From Zhengitettix transpicula (Eukaryota > Arthropoda > Insecta > Orthoptera > Tetrigidae), in the NCBI GenBank assembly GCA_037074705.1, contig CM073593.1, positions 57,541,501-57,605,500 of the forward strand: a DNA stretch of 64,000 nucleotides, written 5' to 3'. How positions within the stretch are numbered: position 1 is the first letter of the stretch; each line of letters opens with the position of its first letter. The translations under genes were made by a program, and so were the position numbers. The notes below the pieces were generated by a model that was not told where the DNA came from, did no database searches, and was given only the letters and a program-made list of their open reading frames with translations. Positions 12,736-23,879 of this stretch are shown here, one piece after another.

Positions 12736-12805
12736 GTTCCTCTCAACACGTCAATAAAACTAATTCTTAGAACCAGCTGATATGGTAAATCATATGTATA
12801 TAATA

Positions 12806-12826
12806 TTATATATATATATATATATA
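12806..12826. repeat. (TA)n microsatellite
   Basis: Uninterrupted TA dinucleotides. Confidence 0.95.
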
Positions 12827-13000
12827 GCTGAAAACAAATTAAATATAGCATTTGTGCGTTTTGAATAATTACAGTTAATTAATATACATTTTTCTGTAGT
12901 AACAACCATCACTCTGTCACTAAGTCCTTTATCAATTTATATTCATTTTACTAATTTAATACTCGTAAACAGTTGGTAAGTCATACGGGAAAATAAACGA

Positions 13001-13079
13001 GGGTTTCAGAGAGGGATGTTTGAGATGGGATGTCAATTACTATATTATCATCTAACTCAAACATCCCTCTTTGAAAGCC
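13001..13079. repeat. Hairpin with 24-nt near-perfect stem, miRNA-precursor-like
   Basis: The left arm 13001-13024 and right arm 13056-13079 pair with two mismatches around a 31-nt loop. The core AGAGGGATGTTTGAG pairs with CTCAAACATCCCTCT. The size resembles an insect pre-miRNA, but stem context and expression cannot be judged here. I do not recognise a known insect miRNA in it. It may equally be a MITE or satellite remnant. Confidence 0.6.
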
Positions 13080-13324
13080 TACTAAAAATCGTTGAGTCTT
13101 AAATTCGAAAAATTCTTGTTTAATACTGGCATGGAAACAACAGAACTTTTTTCAAATTGAAATTTTGTATATCAGTCAACATGTTCATAATTTGAGTACT
13201 TTAATTTCTCACTCATACGCAAATATCTGTTCGGTTATTCGGGTTTACGATTTACAATATGAAACAATCCGGATGAGTCAGTGTCCATTTAATTTTATGA
13301 GACCATGGAACCACAGCAACGTAC

Positions 13325-13395
13325 CTTTACGTGACTTGGAATCAAACCCTACTCGTGCCTTTACAAACACCTAGTCACTAGACCATGGAACTGAC
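13325..13395 (-). mobile_element. tRNA-derived SINE fragment or tRNA pseudogene
   Basis: On the minus strand, a box A-like TGGTCTAGTGA (13375-13385) is followed at tRNA-like spacing by a box B-like GGTTTGATTCC (13338-13348). The intervening anticodon arm does not fold as a functional tRNA, so a SINE head or pseudogene is more likely. Confidence 0.55.
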
Positions 13396-13399
13396 CGCA

Positions 13400-14210
13400 T
13401 TCGTCCGCCGGATAAAAAAAATTGGATTGGGTCGTTCCAGTTGTGGTCCTACATTTTTATATACTCAGGAATAGAGGACAGTAAACGAAGGAAGGTTGAT
13501 GTCCCCCGTAATCGTGTCTCTGCTCTTCTCGTATCTCAATCGCGTATGAATGGTCGTTTATAAATAATAAAGGTTCGGGTTCATAAAGTGGCTGAAAGAT
13601 GAATTAATTAGAAAATAATTTCACAATTTAAAAAAAAATGTGTGGGCCATTGCGCTCTTAAGTAATTAGTTTGTATTATTGATTCATAGTAAAATATAAT
13701 AATAAATTAATGACTTCAATTTATTTATTTTGATAGTGGCAAAAAAAATGGAAAGAAAACCTACATTTTCAGTCTTGAAACTTTTGAACTTACAGAAATA
13801 CTAAAACTGAGAGTAACAAAATACAATACATGTAACCCTCAACAAAAATCGAAGAAAATATAAGAATATTGTTTTTATACCTTACTAAAAAACATCGTAC
13901 TATTTGTGAAAATTTTTAATCTTAAGAAACTAGTCAGTGCTTAAGAACATGGAGGCTGTTTCCCCCACTTTTTCCACTGTTATTCGTAGCCAGACCTTCG
14001 AAACGTTTATAACATCAATACAAATCTTTCAGTCGGACCATAACCTAAAAAGGGTAAATTAGCTATCGAAACGTTAAAATTACTGTTACAATTGAAAATC
14101 GACGTTAAAAGAAAATATAATTTTTATCAAGTTTAATCTGTGTGATTTTCAACAATAATTGAATTTATTCAAAAATAATAAAACACGATGAATAGATAAA
14201 ACCACATATG
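13400..14210. other. AT-rich non-coding stretch
   Basis: No gene or repeat recognised. Confidence 0.5.
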
Positions 14211-14222
14211 AAAATATAAAAC

Positions 14223-14782
14223 TTTTTTTTATGGCAACAGGCTACATGAGGGTAATCCACGTTGGGCAACTCCCCTTTAATAGTATAGGTAGGGATTTGA
14301 AAGGCGGGATGCGGAAGGGTAGAGGTAGACATGGGTTAACTAGGACCCCCGGGCTATATTTTAAGGATCCTACCCGGCATTCGACTAAAGAAATGCAGGG
14401 AAAACCCTAGAAAAACCTGTATTAGGTAGGTCGGGCATTGGGTACTTGTCCCACGCCCTTCCGATAGCGGGAGAGGAGTTTGCTGTGGGGTCGCAGCTTT
14501 CCCCTCGCCGTGCCTTGACCAGTTTAGGAGGCAGTTGGCCGACCATTCCAATAAGAATAGCGGACAACTCTTACCGTATGCCCAAGGTATGCCCCGGAAC
14601 ATACACCTCTCAGAACAGGCCGAGGTGCCTCGGCTTGTGGGAACCTTGTTCAAAAACGGAGAGGAAAATGCATCCCCAAACGTAGCCTCTTCGTATCTCT
14701 CCTACAATGTTCTGACTGCGAGAGAACATCCCTCGTAGCTACTGCCTGCGAGAGAATAGCCCTCGCAGACAGTTCTTCCAAA
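14223..14782 (-). mobile_element. SINE-A copy 3 with 12-bp TSD
   Basis: Minus-strand copy: the poly(T) complement of the tail begins at 14223, and the 5' hairpins lie at about 14718-14765. They are two tandem, partly decayed stem-loops of the CTGCGAG...CTCGCAG type. AAAATATAAAAC occurs at 14211-14222 and again at 14783-14794, a 12-bp duplication that defines the insertion. It has the GTAGGAGAGATACGAAG-type 5' module. Confidence 0.9.
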
Positions 14783-14794
14783 AAAATATAAAAC

Positions 14795-15179
14795 ATAGGA
14801 AACGGTTTTTTATATAGAAATGATAATGATCTTGGCTGCACCAGAGAAGTAATTTATTATTTTCGTTAATTGATTAAATTGGTGAACAATAGAAGAATCG
14901 ACTGAGGCCACTTTGTTTATTTTTCTCAATAGATGTCTCTGTGGGGTTTAGTTCTTTTTTTTTGATTATGGAAATTGATGGTGAATCAGTCAGGACGAGA
15001 GTCTGAGATCCACCAAAAAAAATTCAGTTGATATTGTATTCGTTGGATGAAAATTTAACTACCAAATTTCTTACACCAGTTCTCGACTCCTCGCGAAATC
15101 ACCAACTACTACTGCTACAGTTGCTGGATCATCACGTCGTTCTCTATTTTTATCGCCATGTGTCGTTACTGGTGCAACA
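14795..15179. other. Non-coding stretch
   Basis: No feature recognised between the SINE-A copy and the tandem array. Confidence 0.45.
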
Positions 15180-15605
15180 TACTTATGTCAATAAATACTC
15201 TGTCTGAACGGAACTCCGTTAGTGTGAGCTCCCTCGTCAGCAACCCAACTGCAAAAGTGTCAGGTAGGCCCCAATTCACTTGTGTCAATAGAGACTCCGA
15301 TGCAACTTAAACTCGGTTTCCTCGTCAGTACCCCAACTGTCCGAGTGTCAAGTTCTTAGGGTCCAAATCACTTGTTTCAATAGAGGTTCTGATGCAGATT
15401 CAACTGGGTTTCCTGGTCAGTACCCCAACTGTCCGTGTGTCAGGTTCTCAGGATTCAAAGTCCTTGTGTTAATAGAGGCTCCGACCGGGTTTCCTCGTCA
15501 GTACCCCAAATGTTCGACTGTAAGTTCTTAGACTCCAAATCACTTGTTTCAATAGAGGCTTCATCAAATGGAATTCATCGTCAGTATCCCAACTGTCAAT
15601 GTCGC
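15180..15605. repeat. Minisatellite-like tandem array, about five units of 81-92 bp
   Basis: The anchor (C/T)CGTCAGTACCCCAACTG recurs with cgtcag-equivalents at 15235, 15323, 15415, 15496 and 15579 (spacings 88, 92, 81, 83). Each is preceded by a diverged copy of ACTTGTGTCAATAGAGRCTCC. Units differ by substitutions and small indels. A 145-codon plus-strand frame starts within the array but shows no domain and unequal unit lengths that are not multiples of three, so I treat it as spurious. Confidence 0.85.
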
Positions 15606-16019
15606 CTTTTCATGGAGCATTTGTATAAAAATACCGTCCGCGGAACGATCAACTGGGCTTCATCCATTTATCTTCATTGTATTGATTCCAGAATTTGTCA
15701 ATTTAATTTTTGTAAATCACCTGCCTTTTATTACCCAAAAGTAATCTTAATTCAAGCAACCTTTAACATTTACCACCAAATTGTTCAGGAATTTCCAAGT
15801 AGCTTCAAACTATCCTTATCTGACGTAGAAAAATCTGTACCCACGTTGCTGAAGACGCCACTGCTGTGGTAGTAAGCCGAACACAGAACATTCCACCGCC
15901 GCAAACACAATTCTTGCAACAGAATGCAAAGCAAATTTACGTGGAAAGGTTTTAGAATTTGGCGAGGATATTACATAAATAAATTTCTTGTTGTTGTGAA
16001 CGTGTGAGTTTCTGTCACA

Positions 16020-16300
16020 TGTCGTAATCGACGTCCAGCTGCTCTGAATGCATAACAACGCCGCGATCTGTGAGTCAACGAAAGGAAAACCAGACCGGGC
16101 CTCATTGTCACGGAATAAGGACGAATTTCACACACAAAGCGAGCGTCGCGACGAACCGCGCTCTTTATGCAGTGACACAAAAAGGCTAATTTTGCGAATC
16201 CGGTCCAGGACATAAGCATGTGCTCCCTTTGAGATCTGACATTTCGGCCAATAAAGAGAAAACTACAGTTTCCAAAATTCCCAATAATCCACCGCTCCAA
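16020..16300. other. CpG-containing low-repeat island
   Basis: GC-richer than its flanks, with CTTTATGCAG, GGCTAATTTTGC and GGCCAATAAAG motifs that look like homeodomain or CCAAT-type sites. Short overlapping minus-strand frames have no recognisable domain. Regulatory role is inference. Confidence 0.25.
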
Positions 16301-16329
16301 GAATTACGATAGTCAAAAATTATGGGGAA

Positions 16330-17330
16330 CACATTTTCATTGATTTATGAAGAAAATATTGTACGAATATTTTTTAAAAGATGTCAGGTTATATTACTAC
16401 TTTTAGTCGTTTAAAATTAAATATGTAACATTTTAAGTTAATTTCTTATCATAAATACAGTTTTATTAAATGTAAATCCATTTTTTTTTGTAAAATTCTT
16501 AAAGTCCGTTCTGTTATAACAAATGCTGTAAAATAATGCTATTTAATTATGGACATTTTTTAGATATATTTGCGGTTGAAATTAGAAAAATATTACCAAA
16601 AAGTTGCAACATTAGGTTTCAAAAAACCAAAAAATATTTACAAATTTGGAGATAAATAAATTTATTGTTTAATATATACTTATATATATTATATCACATA
16701 GAAGAAATAAATGATCGTCCAAGTATCATCGCCTACATTCTCATTTAGGTATTTTTAAGTTGTATATAATGTTTTCTTATTTGTAATTTTGCAATATATA
16801 ATTGTGTTTACAATTTTAATTTTCTTAGAATTTAGATGTATATTACCTTTTTAATAATTTTTTGTATAATTACGTATTTTATTTTCGCAATTATATATAT
16901 TTTTATATTTGTATTATATTTATGTAATTATACTTAATATTTCCATCATTGTGAATTTTCGATTCATAATTTTTATTGATATTTGTATTTTTAGATAAAT
17001 ATTTATTGATACAATTTTTAAAGTTTTAGATATATATTTTTAAAATAATTCGTATATGTTTATGTCGTGTTAAATTTCCTCAATGTAATCATGAGTTAAA
17101 AATTAATGTATTGTTCCAGTAATGAAAGAACATCAACGTCTACCTATATGTTACCACTCACGGTTATACCATAAAAAGTTTTACAAACAATTATAAAATA
17201 TTAACGTTTTACACATAATTCATCTATGTTTAATTGTTATGTGCAACATATTTAAACTGTAGAAAACTAATTGTTGTTTGTGGTGCTATTAACTAACTGT
17301 TAATAGGCTAACTTATTAATAATATACATT
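16330..17330. other. Extremely AT-rich non-coding stretch
   Basis: Long runs of A/T with no frame, repeat unit or RNA feature that I could identify. Confidence 0.5.
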
Positions 17331-17439
17331 ATGAGGGACGAAGTAATAACGATGTATGTTGTGTACGGCACCGGCTCATAGCTTGCTTGGAAATCATTAC
17401 TAGTAATGAGTTGCTATAAATTTTCTGCTGCTGTTTCGA

Positions 17440-17720
17440 GGCTACTTCCAGAGGCTCCTCGCTCGGAGGCCAGATTTTCTTGGAACAGTCCGCAATACTT
17501 GTACATTGAAAGCTGATAACGAGACAACAAAAGGGAGTCTCCTGCATTCCTGGCAGCTAGGTTTGGCGGGCGTCCAGGTCGGAGCTGCTGCCATATTAGG
17601 ACAACCACGTGCACATTTACAGAAATATAAATCAAGCCGCGGGACGTGGTCCATTATTCCACATCACGCGGATCGAGCCGCCACTGTCAATGAACGCTCT
17701 GCTGGACTTCAAATACTTAC
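17440..17720. other. GC-richer island, candidate regulatory DNA
   Basis: A low-repeat block with an E-box-like CCACGTGCAC (about 17605-17614), CCGCGGGACGTGG and ATCACGCGGATCGAGCC. Competing frames on both strands (up to 117 codons) have no recognisable domain. A non-coding regulatory function is inferred from composition only. Confidence 0.25.
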
Positions 17721-17905
17721 CTTCATATTCTCGACTTATTTACTGACGCAGTTGAGGATGAGAAGAGTCACTCGATTCTACCGTAAATTTACTGCAAAGT
17801 TTGCATCAAAACTTCGAATGAAAAACCAAAGTATTTTTGGTGAACGGATGTTATGTTGATATCAACACAAGTTGATGAAGAAAGCTTTGATAATAATTAT
17901 GAAAA

Positions 17906-18481
17906 TTGTGGAGCCATCAGAACTGGGACGCAATGTGTAACAGGTCTCTGGATGGGTTTTCCGTTGGTGGTTTGCAAATTGGTGGTGAAGGAGGGGGAGC
18001 TCAGCAGGTGCTCCACCCCTCGACCAGCAACGGTTCGCCGCTACCTGCCACCGACGCAAGGGATCGCGAGGGAAAACAAGTTTGCGTCTTTGCAAACGGG
18101 GTGCAAGCCATGACAGGTAGAAGGAGACCTTCCAGTAGGGGGAGGCACTGTACCCCATTCAACAACGCACAGCTTTTTTATCGGGCAGGTGTTGTATCAC
18201 CTTATGAAACATGCAAGAGCGAATCTCTGGGAAAATTCGAGGGAATCAGTATCCGACAAAAGGTGAAACTTAGTCTCAGCGCGCTGGGAGGAGCAAGGGA
18301 GGGGTTGATATCGGTGTTCTCGCGAGACCAAAAAAAAAATGTAAACAAAACTAGCATCAGGGATACAGCAGGTGTATTTACGGGTGTGATACACATGATA
18401 TCATTTATAATTTTCTATTGCATTACTCTGAAACTTATGAGAGTGAATAAAACCGTTTACTTACTAAATATAAACGAATAA
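17906..18481 (+). other. Longest open frame in the window (191 codons), function unknown, probably non-coding
   Basis: It runs from an ATG at 17906 to a stop at 18479-18481. The N-terminal half is Gly/Ser/Arg-rich, matching the GC-rich DNA beneath it. The last 35 residues include a hydrophobic stretch (residues about 161-174, HMISFIIFYCIT) followed by basic residues, which is what AT-rich DNA yields by chance. I recognise no domain. The region also holds shadow frames on the other strand and a CTCF-like site. A true small gene cannot be excluded without transcript evidence. Confidence 0.12.
18132..18148 (+). promoter_or_regulatory. CTCF-like binding site candidate
   Basis: CCAGTAGGGGGAGGCAC matches the core CTCF consensus CCASYAGRKGGCRS with one mismatch. 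CTCF is conserved in most insects. The match sits in a GC-rich island (17930-18330) flanked by AT-rich DNA. Single matches like this arise by chance, so confidence is low. Confidence 0.3.
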
Positions 18482-18547
18482 GGCTAAAATTATTTTTCTA
18501 CAAAATAAAAGACATGTGTGAAGATCAATTCCAGGTTACAGACCCTC

Positions 18548-18577
18548 TTTAATCTCGTGCTTGAACACATCATCAGG
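18548..18577 (-). other. Degenerate hammerhead-like motif
   Basis: The minus strand reads CCTGATGATGTGTTCAAG followed by CACGAGATT. A CTGATGA core and a GTGTT/AGCAC stem are present, but the invariant GAAA is changed to GAGA. It resembles ribozyme remnants from Penelope-like elements; it should be inactive. Confidence 0.35.
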
Positions 18578-18599
18578 GACTATACAGTGTGACTTATTT

Positions 18600-19960
18600 A
18601 AAATGAAATAAATAAATGTTAAAAACAGCAACCTATTAGTCATAAAAAATTTATTATCAAATTTAAAACATAATATTTAAAGAACATAACGTTTCATTCC
18701 TGATTGGGACCCATTCAGATGTACAAATACAATTAAATTCAATAAAGTAAACAAAAATTAAAATGTCATACAATCATGATTTTAATACAATTATGTACAA
18801 ATCTAATTTATAGAGTCTTACTTACAATTTAATATATCAAAATTAGATTAACAATTTACTAACGTGCGTTTGGATACTCGTTCCAACTGATATGTTATTG
18901 ACACAGCTGTTATTGAATTTGAAGATTACAATAATATGAATTCATTATTTTATTAAAATAATTGGTGTCATTTTTAATACTGACAATAAATTAAATTATT
19001 CATTAGCTCACGTAGAGGTTATAAATATTATTAGTCGATAGCAGCAAAAAAATCGTAGCAACACATAAAAATGGCAAGTCAATTCAAAACAAAAGCGAGA
19101 CAACATATATTTTCACATCAATTTCTTTAAGGTGTGAATATATAATAAGAATAATTAAAGATAGAGAAATGTTTTATAAATGAATTAAGTGTAGTATACT
19201 AACAGTGTGAGGGTTAAAAAATGTACATACAGAAGTTAATGTCTGAACTTCAATTATATATACTTTTAGACTTGTTGTGATACAGTTTTCCCCTGAAAAT
19301 TTAATCTGTATTTTCTAATTAATTTAGATATTTCCCTTGTGATATTAATTCTAATGTGTTTCAATTAATTTTATTGCCACAAATTTTCTAGCATGCATAA
19401 TTAAAGATAAAAAGGTTTTGTAAATAAATTAAATGTACTATATTAACCTCTGTATGTAAATAACGGAAAGCGGTGTTTTCGGAACAATAAAGAATGTGAT
19501 GACATAAATTAAATATCTGTTTTTACAGACATTTAAAAACATTCACACAACGACGTTTCAGTAACATTTTGTACTTTCATCATCATAGTTATGTTTTTTT
19601 TGTCATTCAGGGTTAAAGGAACAAAAAGTTTACTAAATTATTCTTATTTTTTCCTTAAAACTTAAAATAGTATATTATTGAAAATTAAATCATAAATTTT
19701 CAAAATTCTTGTATAAAATTTAAATGTTACAAACCATAAAGAAATTTTGAACTGAAACTTTCCGAAAAAATAATTACAAAATTTGTTTATTTATTTATTT
19801 TAACTAAAGGGATTTTATGTCCAATTAAATTATGCAGGTACAATATATAATAAACAGAAAGCTTATATAAATGTAAATGCAATACACTTTTTAAAATTAT
19901 GAATAATAAACTTTCAAAACTATTATTCATAAAAATAAATTTTTGTATATAAAAATTTCA
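18600..19960. other. AT-rich non-coding stretch
   Basis: Apart from one hammerhead-like relic (separate entry) nothing is recognisable. Confidence 0.45.
19549..19590 (-). other. Degenerate hammerhead-like motif with GAAACGTCG
   Basis: The minus strand reads CTATGATGATGAAAGTAC, a short loop, then TTACTGAAACGTCGTTGTG. AGTA/TACT forms a short stem II directly before an intact GAAAC. The CTGATGA core is altered (CTATGATGA). Confidence 0.4.
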
Positions 19961-19982
19961 TTAATTGACAATACTTCAAATT

Positions 19983-20412
19983 ATAAAATCTATATCATAT
20001 TCATTAATCGTTTTACAAATTCTGGTTAACGGATTATTCTGTGTATAATTAAATTTATAAATTTTATCATAAACATGTTTCTCTGTCTTGTATTTATACC
20101 AGGAACTTTAAAATTGAATTATTTTAATAAATCTGGACAATAAATCATATCATTACATAATTAAAAAATAAATTTAAAATCAGATGCCATTCTAGAAGAC
20201 TTATGTCTAGGGATTTTTAGAATAGAAGAGATATGTTGATAGTTTTTATGTAAATAAGGATCTTCCAGTTTTAACTTAAAATACATTATTCTGAAAAAAT
20301 TATGTTGTACGGTTTCCATTTTATCAATATTCACTTGAGTATATGGAGACAATACCATGCTACAATACATCAGCTTGCGTCCAATATCAAATGGGGTTGA
20401 AATTATATGCAA
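19983..20412 (-). pseudogene. CR1/L2-like LINE reverse transcriptase C-terminus, degraded
   Basis: Minus-strand translation gives MYCSMVLSPYTQVNIDKMET followed by a VQHNFFRIMYF-like segment. This is the typical region after the catalytic reverse-transcriptase core (LEY..VVWSPY....I..LE.VQ..F.R). Then comes ILKIPRHKSSRMASDFKFIF (L.LP.L..RR...D..F). Beyond a stop near 20160, the frame resumes with FNFKVPGINTRQRNMF. After a frameshift it reads NYTQNNPLTRICKTINEYD, the usual C-terminal block of CR1/L2/Daphne-type elements. The 5' part is missing: the relic abuts another repeat at about 20440. Not functional. Family assignment is from motif recall; CR1-group versus L2-group is not resolved. Confidence 0.75.
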
Positions 20413-20439
20413 ACAACATCGAGAGAAACACTAGCAACC

Positions 20440-20665
20440 TCATTAACCCCCCCAAAAATTTTTATTTGTCCTAAATATCGGCATTTTTAGCACTTTTGAA
20501 AATTTTCACCTGCGGAGACTCCGTCCCTGGGGGTGGTAGTCGTGTCTTACCCCCATAACATTTGTTTCCGGTTGAAATAGAACATGTGTTGGTCCTTTTT
20601 CACCACGGGGGTAGATTTATATGCGGAGCATTACACACACAAACAAACAATTTTATTGATTAGAT
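20440..20665. repeat. Unclassified interspersed-repeat fragment
   Basis: A G/C-punctuated block from a C-run at 20440, through GGGGGTGGTAGTCGTGTC, to an end with TTACACACACAAACAAACAA followed by TTTTATTGATTAGATATT. Its sharp compositional borders and the simple-sequence end are typical of arthropod interspersed repeats; class unknown. It may have truncated the neighbouring LINE relic. Confidence 0.45.
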
Positions 20666-20669
20666 ATTC

Positions 20670-21540
20670 GATAATTATTATTACACCCTAAAAAATTAGT
20701 TTTAATGGTAAATAAAAAATTGTTTATAAATATATTTTAGTGTTACAATTGAATTATATAAACTGGCATTGTAAAATTATATTCGGAATTGTATAATATT
20801 TTATGTTTTTAGGTATAAATACTTACACCCTTCCTATATTCATCATTCTACAGCTATGAGTAAATCTCTCTATTTCTATCTTTTTCTGCTCTTCTTCTGG
20901 ACAATTTATTTGTTCGTCACTGTCAGCAACTCTGAAAAAAACCAAATTTATTTGGTTTCCTTTATGGACTCTTGTTCTGAAAAATCTGTATAGCGCAGTC
21001 AATTATACTATGTTACTATAAATTAAGAACTAATTGAAACTAAAACAGAACTACCATATTTTTAGCATTCAAGCCAAATTCGTACCAGACCGCTAACCAG
21101 AATATGTCCCAATGCACAAATTAACACGTAGCTCGTATTATATAATAGATTAATTTCCTTAACGTTCAAGTAATTATTGATGATAAATCCTGAATAAATA
21201 TGGTAACTGTTGGCACGCCATTTTAAGTAACAGAATACTTAACTGTAGTGTATAGGAATCCAAACTTCGAACCTGGGAAAAGTTTAATCCTGATAAGAAC
21301 TGTATTAATTATCGTTCAAAAAGTATTACCAAAAAATAAATTGGGTGTTTCCATTTTATTGAATTCAATAATGCGTGGTACAGAACATTAATTGTTGTAG
21401 GGATTCTTAAAAAAAATTATAATTGATTAATTTTAATGGAAGGTAGGAAAATATCACAATTCAGTCAAATTTAAAACTGTAGAAAATATTCTACCGTTAA
21501 TTTTAGATTTACGACGATTTTAGTGTAACAATGAGAATTC
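20670..21540. other. AT-rich non-coding stretch
   Basis: No feature recognised. Confidence 0.5.
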
Positions 21541-21910
21541 AGTATTTCTAACTTCAGGGTCTGGAAACAAAGAACACGCACTTGTCTGCCATTTATCCAC
21601 GGTTTTCGGTAGAGTAGCGAGGAATCGTGCGTAAAAGTAGCAAATCAGTCTTCTCAGCTTTTCCGAAGAAACGGACATGTCATCCGCTTCGTTTGTTCCG
21701 ACGAATTATGTAAAGATCCTAAAAAGCTTTGGCTGGGCCGGGCCGGTACGCCGAGGAACTGCTGTTTGTTGCCGTGACGGAATCAAACGAGGCAAACTTC
21801 TTGCGGATGTTTGGAGAGTCGAGGCAGTGTCCGGTTGCGAAATTCCGTCGAGGAAGAAGACGACGCCCATTTGCTTAAACCTTCCAGTTTTAAGATTTAG
21901 CTGAGCTTTC
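21541..21910. other. GC-richer low-repeat patch
   Basis: CpG-containing sequence including GGGCCGGGCCGG (about 21736-21747). Overlapping 73-75 codon frames on both strands, no domain. Nature unknown; regulatory or unrecognised repeat. Confidence 0.2.
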
Positions 21911-21929
21911 AAAATGTATGCATACACTT

Positions 21930-23300
21930 GCCGATTAATGTAACAAATAAACGCGTGCTGTTACAAAAGTACTTAAATATCCGCCGAATGAAAATTGAAG
22001 TTTAATGTATGTATTATTTCTTTAATTACTGTTAATATCTTTAACGTTGTTTTAATTTCTTTTTGTTAAGTACAATGGTTGTTTTTTAAACTTTGTAATT
22101 GTAATAATTTATTATTCACTTGTAATCTTATATTGACGTATCCTATTTCTTTGACCGAGGACTATTGGAATGAATAACAAATATAAATCTAAACAAATTT
22201 CGACTCCTTAAGGACTTTACGTATTTTAACCATTGGGACAACAAAATGTGAATTTTTTTTATTGAAGAATATAAATTTAATATAACGTTCTTTAACAATT
22301 ACCACGATTATTCCTTGACAAAAGTAACTCTTTCTACTTAATTTTTAAAAATAAATACACTTTTTCAATTGAATTTAAAAAAATGAAATATTAGTAATCT
22401 ATAAAATATAAATTTCTCAGAAAATACATTAATAATATTTTAAAATAATACACATTTGCATATAGATGGTTATTCAAGTCTACTGAAATCACAAATGTGT
22501 TTTAGATTAATAAATAGCCAAATAACAGTAAAAAAAATAAGTGGTATATTAAATACTTCAACGTCTCTCCGATCATTGTTACTTCCGTCAGGTGCTTTAG
22601 AGTTCGTCATCTGGTTTGTGCGTTTCTTACGGTTCTTTCGTTTTTTGAATCACCTGAAAAAAGCAACAAAGATCAAAGATTTTGAGGTATTATATTTAGC
22701 ACTTATTTTTGTCTGTTATTTTGCTAATTAGTGTACTTATAAGATAGGAATTTTATATTTTATAATTAGAAAATATTTTAGTTACTTAATACAACGTGTA
22801 GAACATCGATGCTACTGTTTACATATTTATTTGCGAAAGGAGGCTCCACTTCAAATTATCTATCCATCTATCTATTACGCGGAATTAATCAATTCAATTC
22901 GTTTTCTTATCCATTTGCCATTCACTGGATTCACATCCATGAACCTTTATCCCTATGTTTTGTGTATGTGTGTCGAGGTGAAAAAATAATATATAAATCT
23001 CACATACGAAAGGAGGACTAAAATGTTTTACATTTTATTCGTAGGAGAAACGACAACCTTCATAGAAGGAAAGCACGGAGATTAATTTTCAACCGCTGCG
23101 TCATTGCATTAAATTAATTGCTAAAGATTAGGCGATTATTAGTTGCAGTAGACCTTATTGCGACACGAACGACTAACTCTCATTCGGTTTGTATGTCGAG
23201 GATACTTTTGCTTCACCTGTTTCATGAAAAATTGATCAACACTGTTACTACTGATACATCTGGCAACCTTGAATAATAAACTAATGCGAGCGTTTACCTA
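21930..23300. other. AT-rich non-coding stretch
   Basis: Around 22130-22190 a 'TCCTATTTCTTTGACCGAGGA' type segment resembles the 3' end of LINEs seen also near 28.0, 43.1 and 47.0 kb, but too weakly for a firm call. Confidence 0.4.
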
Positions 23301-23311
23301 GAAATTTGGAA

Positions 23312-23870
23312 AAGCCTGCGAGGGATATTCTCTCGCAGGCTATACCTGCGAGGGATGTTCTCTCGCAGGCAGAAACTTGTAGGAGAGATACGAAGGGGGA
23401 ACCTTTGCGTATGCCTTTTCCTCTCCGTTTTTGAACTAAGGTTCCCACAAGCCGAGGCACCTCGGCCTGTTCTGAGAGGTGTATGTTCCGGGGTCACAGG
23501 CCTTGGGCATACGGTAAGAGTTGTCCGCTATTCCCATTGGAATAGTCGGCCAGCTACCTCCTAAACTGGTAGAGGCACGGAGAAGGGAATGCTGCGTCCC
23601 CACAGCAAACTCCTCTCCCGCTATCGGAAGGGCGTCGGACAAGTACCCAATGCCCGACCTACCTAATTCAGTTTTTTCCAGGGGTTTCCCTGCATTTCTT
23701 TAGGCGAATGCCGGGTAGGATCCTTAAAATATAGCCCCGGGGCCCTAGTTAACTCTTGGCTACCTTCCTCTACCCTTCCGCATCCCCCTTTTCAATCCCC
23801 TTCCTATGCTATTAAAGGGGAGTTGCACAACGAGGATTACCCTCATGTAGCCTGTTGCACTAAAAAAAAT
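23312..23870 (+). mobile_element. SINE-A copy 4, two tandem 5' hairpins
   Basis: Full-length copy. Two 30-bp direct repeats at the 5' end each form a hairpin (23315-23339 and 23345-23369, CCTGCGAG/CTCGCAGG stems). Then follow the TGTAGGAGAGATACGAAGG module, the GCCGAGGCACCTCGGC palindrome, the body and a short A-rich tail (23862-23870). ATTTGGAA flanks both ends (about 23304 and 23871), an imperfect 8-bp duplication. Confidence 0.9.
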
Positions 23871-23879
23871 ATTTGGAAG

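Noticed and set aside
13985..14080. Two CGAAACGTT strings on the plus strand
   Set aside because: No CTGANGA core or stem II upstream of either.
14446..14685. Conserved minus-sense SINE-A frame beginning MSHALPIAGEEFAVG, present in at least six copies
   Set aside because: Conservation is explained by the repeat itself. Both strands are open because the body is GC-rich. Comparing copies at 12 and 23 kb in the opposite (sense) frame, most differences change the amino acid, arguing against coding constraint on this stretch.
15435..15872. 145-codon plus frame
   Set aside because: Begins inside a minisatellite whose unit lengths are not multiples of three; no domain and AT-rich second half.
21255..21285. 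Box B-like GGTTCGAAGTTTGG on the minus strand
   Set aside because: No box A at tRNA spacing and no tRNA-like fold.
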